Shown here in pieces: positions 5,500-6,294 of a stretch of 6,294 nucleotides of DNA. This DNA is from an uncultured Oscillibacter sp. (lineage in GTDB: Bacteria > Bacillota > Clostridia > Oscillospirales > Oscillospiraceae): assembly GCA_904393855.1 (NCBI GenBank), contig CAJFNE010000119.1, forward strand, positions 1 through 6,294, in the 5' to 3' direction. How positions within the stretch are numbered: the first letter of the stretch is position 1; each line of letters starts with the position of its first letter. Position numbers and translations under genes: made by a program. The notes beneath the pieces are model-generated. The model made no database searches, was not told the origin of the DNA, and was given only the letters and a program-made list of their open reading frames with translations.

Positions 5500-6266
5500 A
5501 TGGACCGGGGGGAGTATACGGATGCCGTCCTGTCCCAGCTGCGGCGGGTGACGGGGGACGAGCGGGAGTCCATTCGGGCGGAACTGGACGCCCACATGGA
5601 GGACCACATCTGCGCCCTGCGGGACCTGGGCTATGACGAGCAGCTGGCGGAGGAGCGGACCCTGGCCCTCATGGGGGACCCTGTGGAGGTGGGGAAGGAG
5701 CTGAGCCGCGTCTACACCGGCTGGGGCTGGGTGCTGCTGAGCCGGGCGGCGGTGTTGCTGACGGTGGTGCTGTGCATCCAGGCACTGCTGGGATTGGGTG
5801 TTTTATCGAACATTTTGTGGAGTATCCAGGCCAGAACCGTGCCGGATGAGATCCACAGCGACTACACCGCCGCGGCCACCCTGCGGCCCGACATCCGGAT
5901 TCCCGTGGGCAACGACGTGCTGCGGGTGTACCGGGTGTCCGTGTGGGCAACGACGTGCTGCGGGTGTACCGGGTGTCCGTAGGGACGGAGGACGGCGTCT
6001 GGGCGGCGGAGGTGGCCACAGTGGCCTATGACCGCATCCCCGGCGGGGTGGTGTCCGGCCAGCTGCTGGACAACATGGTGCTGGAGGACCAGCGGGGCCT
6101 GGCGCCGGAGCACGGCCTGGGCGGCGGAGGAAAGGGTAATTTCGGCGCGGACTACTCCTTAGACTATCTGCCGGTGGAGCCGGGGGACACTTTCCTCACC
6201 CTCCGCTATGACCGGCTGGGAGAGCACGTGGCGGTGGAGATCCCGCTGCCGGAGGTGGAGCCATGA
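5500..6266 (+). pseudogene. HAAS-domain (DUF1700-like) membrane protein, frameshifted by a 38-bp tandem duplication
   Basis: This is the PadR-partner membrane protein. Residues 1-75 match the HAAS/permease-prefix pattern: acidic helices with IRAELDAHMEDH (25-36) and LGYDEQLAEERTLALMGDPVEVGKEL (split: LGYDEQLAEERTLALM, 43-58, then GDPVEVGKEL, 59-68). One TM segment follows (about 80-103), then a domain predicted to lie outside the membrane. After PDIRIPVGNDVLRVYRVSV (130-148) the frame fails: an exact 38-bp direct repeat (5905-5942, 5943-5980) shifts it, giving a cysteine-rich nonsense tail and TAG at 5980-5982 (160 aa). The remainder continues in another frame from 5943 to TGA at 6264-6266, with the same VGNDVLRVYRVSV. 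With one copy deleted the gene reads through as 242 aa and ends in an ATGA overlap with the next gene. The start is 1 nt after the padR stop, with a weak ribosome site, so it is probably coupled. It could be a true mutation, a reversible switch or an assembly error. Confidence 0.85.
5905..5980 (+). repeat. Perfect 38-bp tandem duplication
   Basis: Two identical copies (5905-5942 and 5943-5980), each running from GTGGGCAACGAC to GGTGTCCGT, are joined head to tail. The period is not a multiple of three, so two copies break the reading frame and one copy restores it. The flanks CCCGTGGG and TCCGTAGG are similar, but the junction reads TCCGTGTGGG, so the unit is 38 bp and not the in-frame 36 bp expected from simple CCGT slippage. 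Confidence 0.97.
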
Positions 6267-6294
6267 GCAGGAAGGAAAGCCCCAAGCGGGAGAG
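6263..6294 (+). CDS. Start of the next operon gene, cut by the window end
   Basis: Only ten codons are visible (MSRKESPKRE, basic and hydrophilic). The ATG overlaps the preceding TGA as ATGA, and GGAGGTGGAG (6251-6260) gives a very strong ribosome site two to five bases upstream. This is the fourth gene of the PadR operon. The product is not identifiable; a partner membrane or putative-adhesin-type protein is common at this place in PadR/HAAS operons, but nothing here proves it. Confidence 0.7.
   Translation, partial: MSRKESPKRE

Noticed and set aside
5905..5980. The 38-bp repeat as a minimal CRISPR array or attachment site
   Set aside because: The two copies abut with no spacer, lie within a coding frame and have no cas or integrase gene nearby. 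It is a simple tandem duplication.
5943..6266. Independent 107-aa gene starting at the GTG at 5943
   Set aside because: Its start lies inside the duplicated 38-bp unit with no ribosome site. It is the displaced second half of the HAAS protein gene.

Overview
The window looks like chromosomal DNA of a high-GC Firmicute, most likely an Oscillospiraceae-type gut anaerobe (Flavonifractor/Lawsonibacter-like). Three things suggest this: strong AGGAGG-type ribosome sites, a PadR/HAAS regulatory cassette, and TmcAL, the Firmicute way of making ac4C in tRNA(Met). The lineage is inferred from gene content and composition, not from a database match. The DNA is clearly GC-rich, except for two AT-rich islands (about 2551-2670 and 4854-4910) that hold the promoters.

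Layout. Positions 1-584 (+) carry the 3' part of a hexapeptide-repeat xenobiotic (CatB/Vat-type) acetyltransferase that begins before the window. A bidirectional hairpin terminator (about 591-635) separates it from a convergent gene at 634-1215 (-), a GNAT acetyltransferase of the phosphinothricin/L-amino-acid type. Upstream of that, with a strong terminator in between, is acetate kinase ackA (1294-2499, -). Its sigma-A-like promoter lies in the 183-bp divergent region before tmcAL (2683-3891, +), whose product uses acetate and ATP to acetylate tRNA(Met). A DUF3298-type lipoprotein (3916-4797, +) follows 24 bp later and ends in a good terminator (4818-4849).

From 4854 a textbook promoter (TTGACA, 17 bp, TATAAT), overlaid with operator-like repeats, starts a tightly packed operon. 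It encodes a 77-aa two-TM/coiled-coil protein with a TTG start (4930-5163), a PadR repressor (5160-5498), a HAAS-domain membrane protein (5500-6266) and the first codons of another gene (6263 onwards). Adjacent genes overlap by ATGA or lie 1 nt apart, so translation is probably coupled.

The most striking observation is in the HAAS gene. A perfect 38-bp tandem duplication (5905-5942 and 5943-5980) shifts the frame and truncates the protein to 160 aa. Removing one copy restores a continuous 242-aa protein that meets the next gene at an ATGA junction. This could be a recent mutation, a slippage-driven ON/OFF switch, or an assembly error.

A second theme is acetyl-group chemistry. Acetate kinase and the acetate-consuming tRNA ligase are divergent neighbours, and two acetyl-CoA-dependent transferases lie nearby. 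No intergenic stretch exceeds 300 bases. I saw no tRNA, rRNA, CRISPR array, insertion sequence or attachment site.
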